Source of the DNA: Flavobacterium ammonificans
Lineage (GTDB): Bacteria; Bacteroidota; Bacteroidia; Flavobacteriales; Flavobacteriaceae
Length of the DNA stretch: 64,000 nt
Reading direction: 5' to 3'
Assembly (NCBI RefSeq): GCF_020886115.1
Contig: NZ_AP025185.1
Location: 2,046,001 to 2,110,000, forward strand
Shown: piece after piece, positions 29,962-38,751 of the stretch
Layout: each line of letters opens with the position of its first letter
Position numbering within the stretch: the first letter of the stretch is position 1
The notes under the pieces: model-generated
What the model saw: the letters and a program-made list of their open reading frames with translations, nothing else
Databases searched by the model: none
Told to the model about the DNA's origin: nothing
Program-made: the position numbers and the translations under genes

Positions 29962-32505
29962 ATGGATGATAATTTTTCACCGAGAGTAAAAGATGTTATT
30001 ACGTACAGCAAAGAAGAAGCCTTACGCTTAAGCCATGATTTTATTGGCACAGAGCATCTTATGTTAGGAATACTTCGCGATGGAAATGGCAAAGCAATTC
30101 AAATTTTAAATAATTTGGCTGTCGATTTAAATCACTTACGCAGAAAAGTAGAAATTTTAAGCCCTGCAAATCCAACTAGTGATCTTAATCTCGACAAGAA
30201 AAACTTGCACCTGACACGCCAAGCGGAAAGAGCTTTAAAAACTACATTTTTAGAGGCTAAAGTATTTCAAAGCCCCTCTATCAGTACCGCACACTTGCTT
30301 TTGTGCATCCTGCGAAATGAAAACGATCCAACAACCAAACTACTCAATAAGATGAAAATCGACTATGATGTAGTTAAAGAACAATACGTAAATATGACTC
30401 CATCAGAAGATGATTTTATGGAAAACTTGCCAAAAAACGAGTCGTATAATGACGAATCAGGACAAGATGACAGCCTGAAAGAAAGCAGTTTCAATATGCC
30501 TTCTAATAAATCCAATAAGAAGTCAAAAACACCTGTTCTAGATAACTTTGGTAGAGATTTAACGGAAATGGCTGAGGAAGGAAAGCTTGATCCAGTTGTA
30601 GGTCGCGAAAAAGAAATTGAGCGTGTATCGCAAATTCTAAGCCGTAGAAAGAAGAACAATCCATTATTAATTGGAGAGCCTGGAGTGGGAAAATCAGCTA
30701 TTGCAGAAGGTTTAGCTTTGCGAATTATTCAGAAAAAGGTGTCGCGTATCTTGTTCAACAAACGTGTGGTTACCTTGGATTTAGCGAGTTTAGTTGCCGG
30801 AACCAAATACCGTGGTCAGTTTGAAGAACGCATGAAAGCCGTAATGAACGAGCTAGAAAAAAATGACGACATCATTCTTTTTATTGACGAAATACACACC
30901 ATTGTTGGTGCTGGAGGCGCTACCGGTTCTTTGGACGCTTCCAATATGTTTAAACCTGCTTTGGCACGTGGCGAAATCCAATGTATTGGAGCGACTACTT
31001 TAGACGAATACAGACAGTATATTGAAAAAGACGGCGCTTTAGAGAGACGTTTTCAAAAGATAATTGTGGAGCCTACTTCGGTTCCGGAAACAATTACCAT
31101 TTTGAACAATATCAAAAATAAATACGAAGACCATCATAATGTAACCTATACAGCTGAAGCAATTGAAGCCTGTGTCAAATTAACTGACCGATACATGTCG
31201 GAACGTTTTTTACCAGACAAAGCGATTGATGCTCTAGACGAAGCAGGTTCAAGAGTACACATTACTAATATTGAAGTTCCTAAGCAAATTTTGGATTTGG
31301 AACGTCAGTTGGAAGATGTGCGTGTATTAAAGAATGAAGTCGTTAAAAAACAAAAATACGAGGAAGCTGCCAAGCTTCGTGATGACGAAAAGCGTATTGA
31401 AAAAGATTTGGCTATAGCCCAAGAACAATGGGAAGAAGAATCGAAAAATAACCGTATTCAAGTTACGGAAGACAATGTGGCTGACGTGGTTTCGATGATG
31501 ACAGGAATTCCAGTAAACCGAATTGCACAGACTGAAAGTAATAAATTAGCTCAGCTTCCTGAACTTATTGAAGGAAAGGTAATTGGGCAAAAAGAAGCAG
31601 TATTGAAAATTGCTCGTTCTATTCAAAGAAATCGTGCTGGGTTAAAAGATCCTAATCGACCAATTGGTTCTTTTATCTTCTTGGGACAAACGGGTGTTGG
31701 TAAAACACAATTAGCCAAAGTAATTGCAAAAGAATTATTCGATTCAGAAGACGCTTTAGTGCGTATCGACATGAGCGAGTACATGGAGAAATTTGCGATT
31801 TCCAGATTAATTGGTGCTCCTCCAGGATACGTGGGTTACGAAGAAGGTGGACAATTAACTGAAAAAGTACGAAGAAAACCGTATTGCGTAGTCTTATTAG
31901 ACGAGATCGAGAAAGCGCATCCAGATGTATTCAACATGTTACTTCAAGTATTGGATGACGGATTCTTAACCGATAGTTTAGGCCGTAAAATTGACTTTAA
32001 AAACACTATCATCATAATGACATCCAATGTGGGTGCAAGACAATTAAAAGATTTCGGTCAGGGTGTTGGTTTTGGAACGGCAGCTAGAACTGCTCAAGTC
32101 GATGATAATTCGAAAAGTATTATTGAAAATGCTTTAAAGAAAACATTCGCACCAGAATTTTTAAATCGTATTGACGATGTTATTGTTTTCAATGCATTAG
32201 AGAAACACGATATCAATTTGATTATTGAAATTGAATTGAAGAAATTATGTGCTCGTATTACCGACTTAGGATATACCCTATCTTTATCCGATAAAGCCAA
32301 AGAGTTCATTGCCGATAAAGGTTTTGACAAACAATTTGGCGCAAGACCATTAAAACGCGCGATTCAAAAATATGTAGAAGATTCCTTAGCCGAAGAGATT
32401 ATTACTTCAAAAATAGGATTGGGTGATGAAATCTTTATGGATATTGAAGAGGGCGCAGAAGAATTAACTGTAAGAGTGCACAAAACAGAAGAACCAACTA
32501 AATAG
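29962..32505 (+). CDS. clpC: ATP-dependent Clp protease ATP-binding subunit ClpC
   Basis: 847 residues. Two Clp_N repeats (about 1-145), first AAA+ module with Walker [10 protein letters not shown] (238-246) and IILFIDEIH, a UVR segment (about 455-490, [22 protein letters not shown]) that separates ClpC from ClpB/ClpA, and a second AAA+ module with GQTGVGKTQ (575-583). A C-terminal ClpB_D2 region ends the protein. It unfolds substrates for ClpP. No McsA/McsB adaptor or CtsR gene lies nearby. The gene is divergent from gyrA. Confidence 0.97.
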   Translation: MDDNFSPRVKDVITYSKEEALRLSHDFIGTEHLMLGILRDGNGKAIQILNNLAVDLNHLRRKVEILSPANPTSDLNLDKKNLHLTRQAERALKTTFLEAKVFQSPSISTAHLLLCILRNENDPTTKLLNKMKIDYDVVKEQYVNMTPSEDDFMENLPKNESYNDESGQDDSLKESSFNMPSNKSNKKSKTPVLDNFGRDLTEMAEEGKLDPVVGREKEIERVSQILSRRKKNNPLLIGEPGVGKSAIAEGLALRIIQKKVSRILFNKRVVTLDLASLVAGTKYRGQFEERMKAVMNELEKNDDIILFIDEIHTIVGAGGATGSLDASNMFKPALARGEIQCIGATTLDEYRQYIEKDGALERRFQKIIVEPTSVPETITILNNIKNKYEDHHNVTYTAEAIEACVKLTDRYMSERFLPDKAIDALDEAGSRVHITNIEVPKQILDLERQLEDVRVLKNEVVKKQKYEEAAKLRDDEKRIEKDLAIAQEQWEEESKNNRIQVTEDNVADVVSMMTGIPVNRIAQTESNKLAQLPELIEGKVIGQKEAVLKIARSIQRNRAGLKDPNRPIGSFIFLGQTGVGKTQLAKVIAKELFDSEDALVRIDMSEYMEKFAISRLIGAPPGYVGYEEGGQLTEKVRRKPYCVVLLDEIEKAHPDVFNMLLQVLDDGFLTDSLGRKIDFKNTIIIMTSNVGARQLKDFGQGVGFGTAARTAQVDDNSKSIIENALKKTFAPEFLNRIDDVIVFNALEKHDINLIIEIELKKLCARITDLGYTLSLSDKAKEFIADKGFDKQFGARPLKRAIQKYVEDSLAEEIITSKIGLGDEIFMDIEEGAEELTVRVHKTEEPTK

Positions 32506-32522
32506 TTGCTACTTCTTTAAAT

Positions 32523-32554
32523 AAAAAAAGCTGACTAATTAGTCAGCTTTTTTT
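32523..32554. terminator. Bidirectional intrinsic terminator
   Basis: Perfect 32-base palindrome with core AGCTGACTAATTAGTCAGCT, seven A before and seven T after, between convergent clpC and the PiT gene. Confidence 0.92.
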
Positions 32555-32570
32555 TATTATAAAGTTCTAT

Positions 32571-33884
32571 TTAATTCAAAAATAAATTGATAACATAGTA
32601 GGTCACAGCTGCTAAAACAGCAGAAACTGGAATGGTCAATATCCATGCCCAAAGTAAACTAACAGTTACACCCCAGCGCACTGCAGAAACACGTTTAGTT
32701 ACACCAACTCCAATGATAGAACCGGTAATAGTATGGGTCGTAGACACCGGTATTTTAAAGTGCTCGGTTAAAAATAAAGTAACCGCACCAGCCGATTCAG
32801 CAACTACTCCTTCAAAAGCATTTACTTTTGTGATTTTAGAACCCATTGTTTTCACAATTTTCCAACCACCACTTAGTGTTCCAATAGCAATTACAGAATA
32901 ACAAGTCAAAGGAATCCAACCTGGCATAATTCCTTTATCAATATCGATGTTTAAGTCCAAAACTCCTGCAATAGACAAAGTAGAACCCGGATTTGCATTT
33001 ACATATACAGTAACGGCTGCTGCAATAATTCCCATCACTTTTTGCGAATCATTTCCTCCATGGCCTAAACTAAAAGCGGCAGAAGACAGTAATTGCATTT
33101 TCTTAAGTATAGCTTCGGCTTTTGCCGTAGAAAATGAACTGAAAAATAAATTGAAAATTGCCAAACTATAAAAAATTATAGCAACCAAAAACCATTTAAT
33201 ATTGTGAGGTTCACTTAAAAAATACCAAAAGGAATTATGAAAAAGAGCCTTTTCTGGCACATAATCAAAAACTAGGACTAAAGATAAAAACCAAGCCACT
33301 ATTAGCATCAATGAAACGGTTAGAAGCTTAGGATAGATATTTTTCTTGGAAGAATACATCAACCAAAGAGAGATAAAATAGGAAATAATCATTCCTAGCA
33401 GAGGAGCAAAAACGATAAATATTATTACGATTAATACTCCAGAGGGTAATAATTCTCCTTCTTTAGCTGCTTTCAACCAATTTACGATTTTAAAGCCTGC
33501 ATGTTCAGGATCAGTAACACCTCTAAAACCATGCGCTATTGCCGCTCCCGCAAAACCTCCAATTAAGGTATGTGATGATGAAGACGGAATTCCTTTCCAC
33601 CAAGTAAAAAGATTCCAAATAATGGCCGCAATAACACCCGCTAAAATTACTGAAAGATCAATATAATCTGGATTAGCAGTCTTAGCTACTGTATTAGCAA
33701 CTCCAAAACCAAAAACCCAATAGGCTAAAAAATTAAAAAAAGCGGCCCAAACAACTGCTTGAAAAGGAGTCAATACTTTGGTAGCAACTATAGTTGCAAT
33801 AGAATTTGCAGCATCATGAAATCCATTGATATAATCAAAGACTAATGCTAACAATATGATAATAATTAATAAAGTAAAATCCAT
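32571..33884 (-). CDS. Inorganic phosphate transporter (PiT family)
   Basis: 437 residues with ten or more membrane segments and the two family signatures: N-terminal YINGFHDAANSIATIVATKVLTP (19-41) and C-terminal LFLTEHFKIPVSTTHTITGSIIGVG. It takes up phosphate with H+ or Na+ at the inner membrane. It follows the DUF47 gene by 27 bases; this DUF47-PiT pair is a common low-affinity phosphate uptake unit. Confidence 0.95.
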   Translation of the reverse strand: MDFTLLIIIILLALVFDYINGFHDAANSIATIVATKVLTPFQAVVWAAFFNFLAYWVFGFGVANTVAKTANPDYIDLSVILAGVIAAIIWNLFTWWKGIPSSSSHTLIGGFAGAAIAHGFRGVTDPEHAGFKIVNWLKAAKEGELLPSGVLIVIIFIVFAPLLGMIISYFISLWLMYSSKKNIYPKLLTVSLMLIVAWFLSLVLVFDYVPEKALFHNSFWYFLSEPHNIKWFLVAIIFYSLAIFNLFFSSFSTAKAEAILKKMQLLSSAAFSLGHGGNDSQKVMGIIAAAVTVYVNANPGSTLSIAGVLDLNIDIDKGIMPGWIPLTCYSVIAIGTLSGGWKIVKTMGSKITKVNAFEGVVAESAGAVTLFLTEHFKIPVSTTHTITGSIIGVGVTKRVSAVRWGVTVSLLWAWILTIPVSAVLAAVTYYVINLFLN

Positions 33885-33911
33885 AGATGTATATCAGTAA
33901 ACTGAAATTAA

Positions 33912-34556
33912 TTAAGAATGTTTTACTGCAATTGATTCTAAAACACTAGCAACACTTTTACATTTATCAGTAGCTGACTCTAAAACAGACAATACTTCTT
34001 TGTATTTAATTACATTGATAGCATCCGTTTCATTTTCAAAAATTTCAAATACAGCTTTGTTATAAACACCGTCTGATTTGTTTTCCAACTTACTTATCTT
34101 AGAACAAGCGCTAGTGATGTTCTTAACCGACTTTAAATCTTTTAACTCTCTAACTGCCAATTCAATATTTTGACAAGCTTCTAAGTTAATTTCAGTTAAC
34201 TTTCGGATTGATTTTGTAATCTTATCTACATGATAAAGTCTCATTCTACTTGCAGCACCTTGAAGATTATCAGCAACATTGTCAATAGAAATAATAAGAG
34301 AATAGATATCTTCTCTATCAAATGGAGTAATGAAATTTCTACTCAACTCAAGATTTGTTTGGCGAGTAATATCTTCACCTTTTTGTTCTAATTCATCAAT
34401 CTTTTGAAAAAGAGCTTCTCTTTCTTTTAATGGCAAATTAACTGCTTCATGTAAATACGAAGCCAATTGAACTAAATTAGTAGTTGCCTCTTCAAATAGA
34501 GGGAAAAACTTTTTGTCTTTTGGTACTAAAAACTGAAAAAAACTGTTTATCGACAT
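33912..34556 (-). CDS. DUF47 family protein (PhoU-like phosphate transport accessory protein)
   Basis: 214 residues, all helical, with the PhoU-like pattern LFEEATTNLVQLASYLHEA and FDREDIYSLIISIDNVADNLQGAASRM. Such proteins bind metal-phosphate and regulate the PiT transporter with which they are paired. It is first in the unit. A -7 element lies at 34581-34574, and direct TTAAC repeats occupy the place where a -33 element would be. Confidence 0.92.
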   Translation of the reverse strand: MSINSFFQFLVPKDKKFFPLFEEATTNLVQLASYLHEAVNLPLKEREALFQKIDELEQKGEDITRQTNLELSRNFITPFDREDIYSLIISIDNVADNLQGAASRMRLYHVDKITKSIRKLTEINLEACQNIELAVRELKDLKSVKNITSACSKISKLENKSDGVYNKAVFEIFENETDAINVIKYKEVLSVLESATDKCKSVASVLESIAVKHS

Positions 34557-34573
34557 CTTATATTATTTTTTAG

Positions 34574-34630
34574 CAAAATTAGATTATTATATATGGCTAA
34601 CGTTAAGTCAGTGTTAAGTTTTAAGTTAAT
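34574..34630 (-). promoter_or_regulatory. DUF47-PiT promoter with Pho-box-like direct repeats
   Basis: On the minus strand TAATTTTG (34581-34574) is a -7 element. No TTG sits 17-23 bases upstream. Instead ACTTAAC-type units recur: on the plus strand GTTAAG begins at 34602 and 34613 (11-base step) and GTTAAT at 34625. Tandem TTAAC units 11 bases apart resemble PhoB/PhoP boxes. Confidence 0.45.
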
Positions 34631-34877
34631 AACTTACAATATCCTTTCTATACAATTATAAAGTATAGATAGAGATAGCGTCCAAAAACATAAAATTTAC
34701 CCATTTTCTTGATTAAAAGTACACTAATTTAAAAGAGAATAATAGTAGTAAATAAGCTTAGCATTCAATAAATACAGCTATTTTTTTTGAGATTGATTAA
34801 ATCACCCATTATAAATAGTGCTAAATTCAACTATTCGTAAAAATCAAGCTCTCCCTTTTCTAGCTAATATTATGTAG

Positions 34878-34885
34878 TACCTTTG
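34878..34885 (+). promoter_or_regulatory. Candidate -7 element for the thr leader/operon
   Basis: TACCTTTG, exact match to TAnnTTTG; the expected -33 place holds only TTTTC (34856-34860). The predicted transcript start falls at about 34889-34892, right at the leader ATG. Confidence 0.5.
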
Positions 34886-34891
34886 GAACAA

Positions 34892-34990
34892 ATGAAAAGC
34901 AACAGAATTACATATCCATCTACAATAACAACTTCAACTGAAGTTGCGTTTTCTGTTACATTTACTACTACAACAACTACTACCCCTTAG
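34892..34990 (+). CDS. thrL: Threonine-rich leader peptide of the thr operon
   Basis: A 32-codon ORF, too short for normal gene finding, 105 bases before thrA. Thirteen codons are Thr, seven of them consecutive (codons 25-31) just before Pro and TAG; no other amino acid is so enriched. Placement before an aspartate kinase/homoserine dehydrogenase gene is what a transcription-attenuation leader would look like: ribosome stalling at Thr codons when threonyl-tRNA is scarce. The stop codon lies inside the hairpin TACCCCTTAGGGGTA (34981-34995). CCCCTT (34983-34988) can pair instead with AAGGGG (35037-35042). No U-tract terminator is visible, so the mechanism is open. The symbol is by analogy with the E. 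coli leader; sequences are not homologous. Confidence 0.75.
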   Translation: MKSNRITYPSTITTSTEVAFSVTFTTTTTTTP

Positions 34991-35047
34991 GGGTATACAT
35001 TTTACATATAATCTTGCTATATAGTACTTTTTCTAAAAGGGGAAAAG
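34981..35047 (+). promoter_or_regulatory. Candidate attenuator structures of the thr operon
   Basis: Three pairings compete: hairpin 34981-34986 with 34990-34995; long-range CCCCTT (34983-34988) with AAGGGG (35037-35042); and CTTTTTC (35027-35033) with GGAAAAG (35041-35047). The first two exclude each other, as do the last two. None is followed by a T-run. Confidence 0.4.
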
Positions 35048-35095
35048 TTAATGGAAGTATAGAAAATAATTGCATTTTAAAATAAAACACACACA

Positions 35096-37543
35096 ATGAA
35101 AGTATTAAAATTTGGCGGAACTTCAGTTGCCAATGCTCAAAATATAAAACGAGTCCTTACTATAGTTACTGAAAAAACAAAACACGAGAAACTAGTGGTA
35201 GTCGTTTCGGCTTTAAGTAAGGTAACCGACTTATTACAATTGGCTTCGCAAAAAGCGGCTTCGAATGACGAAAATTATAAAGAAATTGTAACTGAGATTG
35301 AAAAGAAACATTTAGATACCTTAAAGGAATTAATTCCGGTAAGCGAACAAAGTAGCTTACTAAGCCATGTAAAAAGAATTGTCAATCATCTAGAAACCTT
35401 ATTAGACGGTTGTTTCCTTTTGGGCGAACTTTCTCCTAGAACTTCAGATACTATTTTAGGTTTTGGCGAATTACTTTCGTCTTATATTATTGCGGAAGCA
35501 CTAAAACAAAAAGAAAAAAATAATGGATATACAGATAGTCGTGAACTAATCAAAACCAATGCTACTTTTGGAAAAGCAGTGGTAGACTTTGAAACGACCA
35601 ACAAATTGGTGGCTGATTTTTTTGCTACTAACCAAAATCAAGTGGTAATACTACCTGGTTTTATTGCTTCTACTGCCGACAAAATACCAACTACTCTAGG
35701 ACGTGGAGGATCGGATTATACTGCAGCAATCATTGCAGCTGCTTTGAATGCAACGGATTTAGAAATTTGGACAGACGTCAACGGCATGTTTACCGCCAAT
35801 CCAAAAATTGTAAAACAAGCCCAACCTATTGCTACCATTTCGTATCAAGAAGCGATGGAATTGTCGCATTTTGGTGCCAAAGTATTGTACCCGCCAACCA
35901 TTCAACCGGTATTGAGAAAGAATATTCCAATTCTAATCAAAAATACGTTTGAGCCAGAAGCTATTGGTACTTATATTTCAAATGATGTGATTTCGCAAAC
36001 CAATCCTGTAAAAGGAATTAGTCATATTGATAATATTGCCTTACTAACATTAGAAGGTCCGGGAATGGTGGGAGTTTCAGGTTCGTCAAAACGATTATTT
36101 GAGGTCTTATCACATGAAAACATCAACGTGATTTTTATTACACAAGCTTCTTCGGAGCATTCTATTTGTATCGGAATATTAAATTCAGATGCAGAAACAG
36201 CAGAAATAGCCATCAACAAAGCTTTTGAAATTGAAATTGCCCAAAACAAAATCGATCCTTGTATTGTAGAGAACAACTTATGCATCATTGCATTGGTAGG
36301 CGAAAATATGAAAAACCACCAAGGGTTGAGCGGAAGGATGTTCAGTACTTTAGGAAAAAACAACGTAAACATTCGCGCTATTGCTCAAGGTGCTTCCGAA
36401 AGAAATATTTCTGCGGTAATCAATGAGCGTGATGTCAAAAAAGCATTAAATACATTACACGAAAACTTCTTTGAAGAAAACACAAAGCAATTGAACCTAT
36501 TTGTAATGGGCGTTGGAAATGTTGGAGAGAAATTCATCGAGCAAATTCACCAACAGAAAAAATTCTTAAAAGAAAATCTTAAGATCAATGTAAGAGTTGT
36601 TGCTTTATCTAATTCTAGAAAAATGCACTTTGACGAAGACGGAATTTCTTTGAAAGAATGGCAAACAGTTTTGAACAATGGAGAAACGGCGAACCAAGAC
36701 CTATTCATCGCTAAAGTAAAAGAATTGAATCTACGAAACAGCATTTTTGTTGACATCACAGCTAACGAAAGTGTTTCAAAAACCTACGAACATTTCTTAA
36801 AACAAAGCGTTGGTGTCGTAACTTGTAACAAAATTGCTTGTTCATCGGCTTACGACAATTACAAAAATTTAAAAAATCTATCCCGCCAATACAATGCGCC
36901 TTTCTTATTTGAAACGAATGTTGGAGCGGGTTTACCTATTATTGACACTGTAAAAAACTTAATTGCTTCAGGTGATAAAGTAAATAAGATTCAAGCCGTT
37001 TTATCCGGAAGTTTGAATTTTATCTTCAATAATTTTGACGAAAATAATTCTTTTCACGATGTGGTGAAAGAAGCTGGAGTACAAGGCTTTACTGAACCTG
37101 ATCCAAAAATTGATTTGAGCGGAATTGACGTAGCTCGAAAAATCCTAATATTAATTCGCGAAAGCGGTTACCAAATGGATATTGAATCTATTGCTAACGA
37201 ATCGTTTATGCCATCGGAATGTTTGGAAACAACATCAAATGAAGCCTTCTTTTCGTCATTGCAAAAACATGCAGCACATTTTGATGCATTGTATAAGGAA
37301 GCCCAAAGCAAAGAATCGCGTTTGAAATATGTGGCGCAATTTGAAAATGGGAAAGCAAGCGTTGGTTTGCAATTCATACCGAAAGACCATCCTTTTTACA
37401 ATTTAGAAGGAAAAGACAATATCGTATTGTTTTACACCGATCGTTATGTGGACCAACCTTTATTAATCAAAGGTGCTGGTGCTGGTGCTGCGGTAACGGC
37501 TTCAGGAATATTTGCTGATGTTATCCGAATTGGAAACGTATAA
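35096..37543 (+). CDS. thrA: Bifunctional aspartate kinase / homoserine dehydrogenase
   Basis: 815 residues. N-terminal aspartokinase (KFGGTSVAN at 4-12; LGRGGSDYTAAI near 200-211), two ACT domains (about 316-460) for amino-acid feedback, and a homoserine dehydrogenase with NAD(P)-binding VMGVGNVGEKF at about 469-479 and the catalytic GVQGFTEPDPKIDLSGIDVARK region. It makes the first and third steps of threonine/methionine synthesis from aspartate. It begins the thr operon after a Thr-rich leader ORF. Its last five codons and stop are repeated in the following intergenic DNA (see findings). Confidence 0.97.
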   Translation: MKVLKFGGTSVANAQNIKRVLTIVTEKTKHEKLVVVVSALSKVTDLLQLASQKAASNDENYKEIVTEIEKKHLDTLKELIPVSEQSSLLSHVKRIVNHLETLLDGCFLLGELSPRTSDTILGFGELLSSYIIAEALKQKEKNNGYTDSRELIKTNATFGKAVVDFETTNKLVADFFATNQNQVVILPGFIASTADKIPTTLGRGGSDYTAAIIAAALNATDLEIWTDVNGMFTANPKIVKQAQPIATISYQEAMELSHFGAKVLYPPTIQPVLRKNIPILIKNTFEPEAIGTYISNDVISQTNPVKGISHIDNIALLTLEGPGMVGVSGSSKRLFEVLSHENINVIFITQASSEHSICIGILNSDAETAEIAINKAFEIEIAQNKIDPCIVENNLCIIALVGENMKNHQGLSGRMFSTLGKNNVNIRAIAQGASERNISAVINERDVKKALNTLHENFFEENTKQLNLFVMGVGNVGEKFIEQIHQQKKFLKENLKINVRVVALSNSRKMHFDEDGISLKEWQTVLNNGETANQDLFIAKVKELNLRNSIFVDITANESVSKTYEHFLKQSVGVVTCNKIACSSAYDNYKNLKNLSRQYNAPFLFETNVGAGLPIIDTVKNLIASGDKVNKIQAVLSGSLNFIFNNFDENNSFHDVVKEAGVQGFTEPDPKIDLSGIDVARKILILIRESGYQMDIESIANESFMPSECLETTSNEAFFSSLQKHAAHFDALYKEAQSKESRLKYVAQFENGKASVGLQFIPKDHPFYNLEGKDNIVLFYTDRYVDQPLLIKGAGAGAAVTASGIFADVIRIGNV

Positions 37544-37570
37544 AAGCCCCCTAACCCCCGAAGGGGGAAT
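37544..37570. repeat. GCCCCCTAACCCCC-type dispersed repeat, copy 1
   Basis: 27 bases starting right after the thrA stop; 26 of 27 match the copy at 56382-56408. Contains the stem CCCCC/GGGGG with a 3-base loop. It is flanked by 19-base direct repeats at 37527-37545 and 37567-37585 that differ at one base. Confidence 0.8.
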
Positions 37571-37585
37571 TGGAAATGTATAAAA

Positions 37586-37728
37586 TATAGGTTCATATAT
37601 AAAGTTGCTAGTTTCGAGATAACTTTAAACTTTAAACCTGAAACAAAAAAAACTTAGTGTCTTTGTGCCTTCGTGGCAAAAAAAATGTAAAACATAAAAT
37701 GAGATTGCTTCGTGCCTCGCAATGAATT
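37586..37728. repeat. Repeat-rich thrA-thrB gap
   Basis: Holds three more simple repeats in a row: AACTTTAAACTTTAAACC (from 37621), a CTTAGTGTCTTTGTGCCTTC element (about 37654-37673), and GAGATTGCTTCGTGCCTCGC (37701-37720) just before the thrB start. No terminator is visible, so thrB can be read from the thrA transcript. Confidence 0.6.
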
Positions 37729-38649
37729 ATGAATGAAATAAAACTATTTTGCCCAGCAACCATTGCTAACCTGTCTTGTGGATTCGACGTTTTAGGCCTT
37801 TGTCTTGACAATGTAGGTGACGAAATGGTGATTCGGAAATCAGCTCAAAAAGGGATTCGAATTACTAAAATTATTGGGGCTGACTTGCCTTTGGAAACCG
37901 AAAACAATGTTTCAGGAGTAGCCGGATTGGCATTATTAGAAACGGTGAACACTGACTTTGGTTTTGAGATTGAGATTTATAAAAACATCAAAGCAGGTAG
38001 CGGAATTGGTAGTAGTGCGGCAAGTTCGGCTGGAGCTGTTTTTGGAATCAATGCCTTGTTAGGATATCCCTATTCTACCAAAGATTTAGTGCAGTTTGCC
38101 ATGCAAGGCGAAAAATTAGCCTGTGGCAATGCACATGCCGATAACGTAGCTCCTGCCCTTTTGGGTGGTTTTACCTTGGTAAGAAGCTACAGCCCTTTGG
38201 ATATTATCAAAATAGAAAGTCCATCCGAATTGTATGCGACAGTAGTACATCCACAAATTGAATTAAAAACTTCGGATGCGCGTTCGGTATTGAAACAAAC
38301 CGTTTCTTTAAAAAGTGCTATCATGCAATGGGGAAATGTGGGCGGATTAATCGCGGGATTGTACACCCAAGATTACGATTTAATTGGTCGTTCCTTACAC
38401 GATGAAATTGTAGAACCGTTACGAAGTGTTCTTATTCCAGGATTTGATTTAATCAAACAAGCTGCTCTTGAAAATGGCGCGCTAGGGTCAGGAATATCCG
38501 GTTCAGGTCCTTCGATTTTTGCGTTAAGCAAAGGAGCGGCAACCGCCGAAAAAATCGCCAAAGCCATGAGTGCGGTATATGACGCGATCAACTTACCTTA
38601 TGAAATTCATGTATCCAAAGTGAATTCAGAAGGAGTTAAAATACTATAA
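37729..38649 (+). CDS. thrB: Homoserine kinase
   Basis: 306 residues, GHMP kinase fold. N-terminal FCPATIANLSCGFDVLGLCLD is the family's start motif and the phosphate loop is GSGIGSSAASSAGAV (about 90-104); motif 3 GSGISGSGPSIFAL lies near 255-268. It phosphorylates homoserine, the step between ThrA and ThrC. The start is the ATG at 37729, directly after a dispersed repeat; a hairpin-forming repeat separates it from thrC. Confidence 0.96.
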   Translation: MNEIKLFCPATIANLSCGFDVLGLCLDNVGDEMVIRKSAQKGIRITKIIGADLPLETENNVSGVAGLALLETVNTDFGFEIEIYKNIKAGSGIGSSAASSAGAVFGINALLGYPYSTKDLVQFAMQGEKLACGNAHADNVAPALLGGFTLVRSYSPLDIIKIESPSELYATVVHPQIELKTSDARSVLKQTVSLKSAIMQWGNVGGLIAGLYTQDYDLIGRSLHDEIVEPLRSVLIPGFDLIKQAALENGALGSGISGSGPSIFALSKGAATAEKIAKAMSAVYDAINLPYEIHVSKVNSEGVKIL

Positions 38650-38658
38650 AAATTATTT

Positions 38659-38737
38659 AAGATTTCTGATTAACGATTTTTGATTGCAGATGTAACCCAA
38701 GTTACTAAAAAATCAAAAATCGTTAATCCACAATCTT
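38659..38737 (+). repeat. Long inverted repeat between thrB and thrC
   Basis: A perfect 18-base inverted repeat (38668-38685 with 38711-38728; arm GATTAACGATTTTTGATT), 25-base loop, extended after a 3x3 mismatch by AAGATT (38659-38664)/AATCTT (38732-38737). No T-run follows, so it is not a standard terminator. Confidence 0.85.
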
Positions 38738-38751
38738 CAATCTAAAATCAA

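Noticed and set aside
38668..38728. Terminator between thrB and thrC
   Set aside because: The stem is strong but no T-run follows on either side, and the operon continues.
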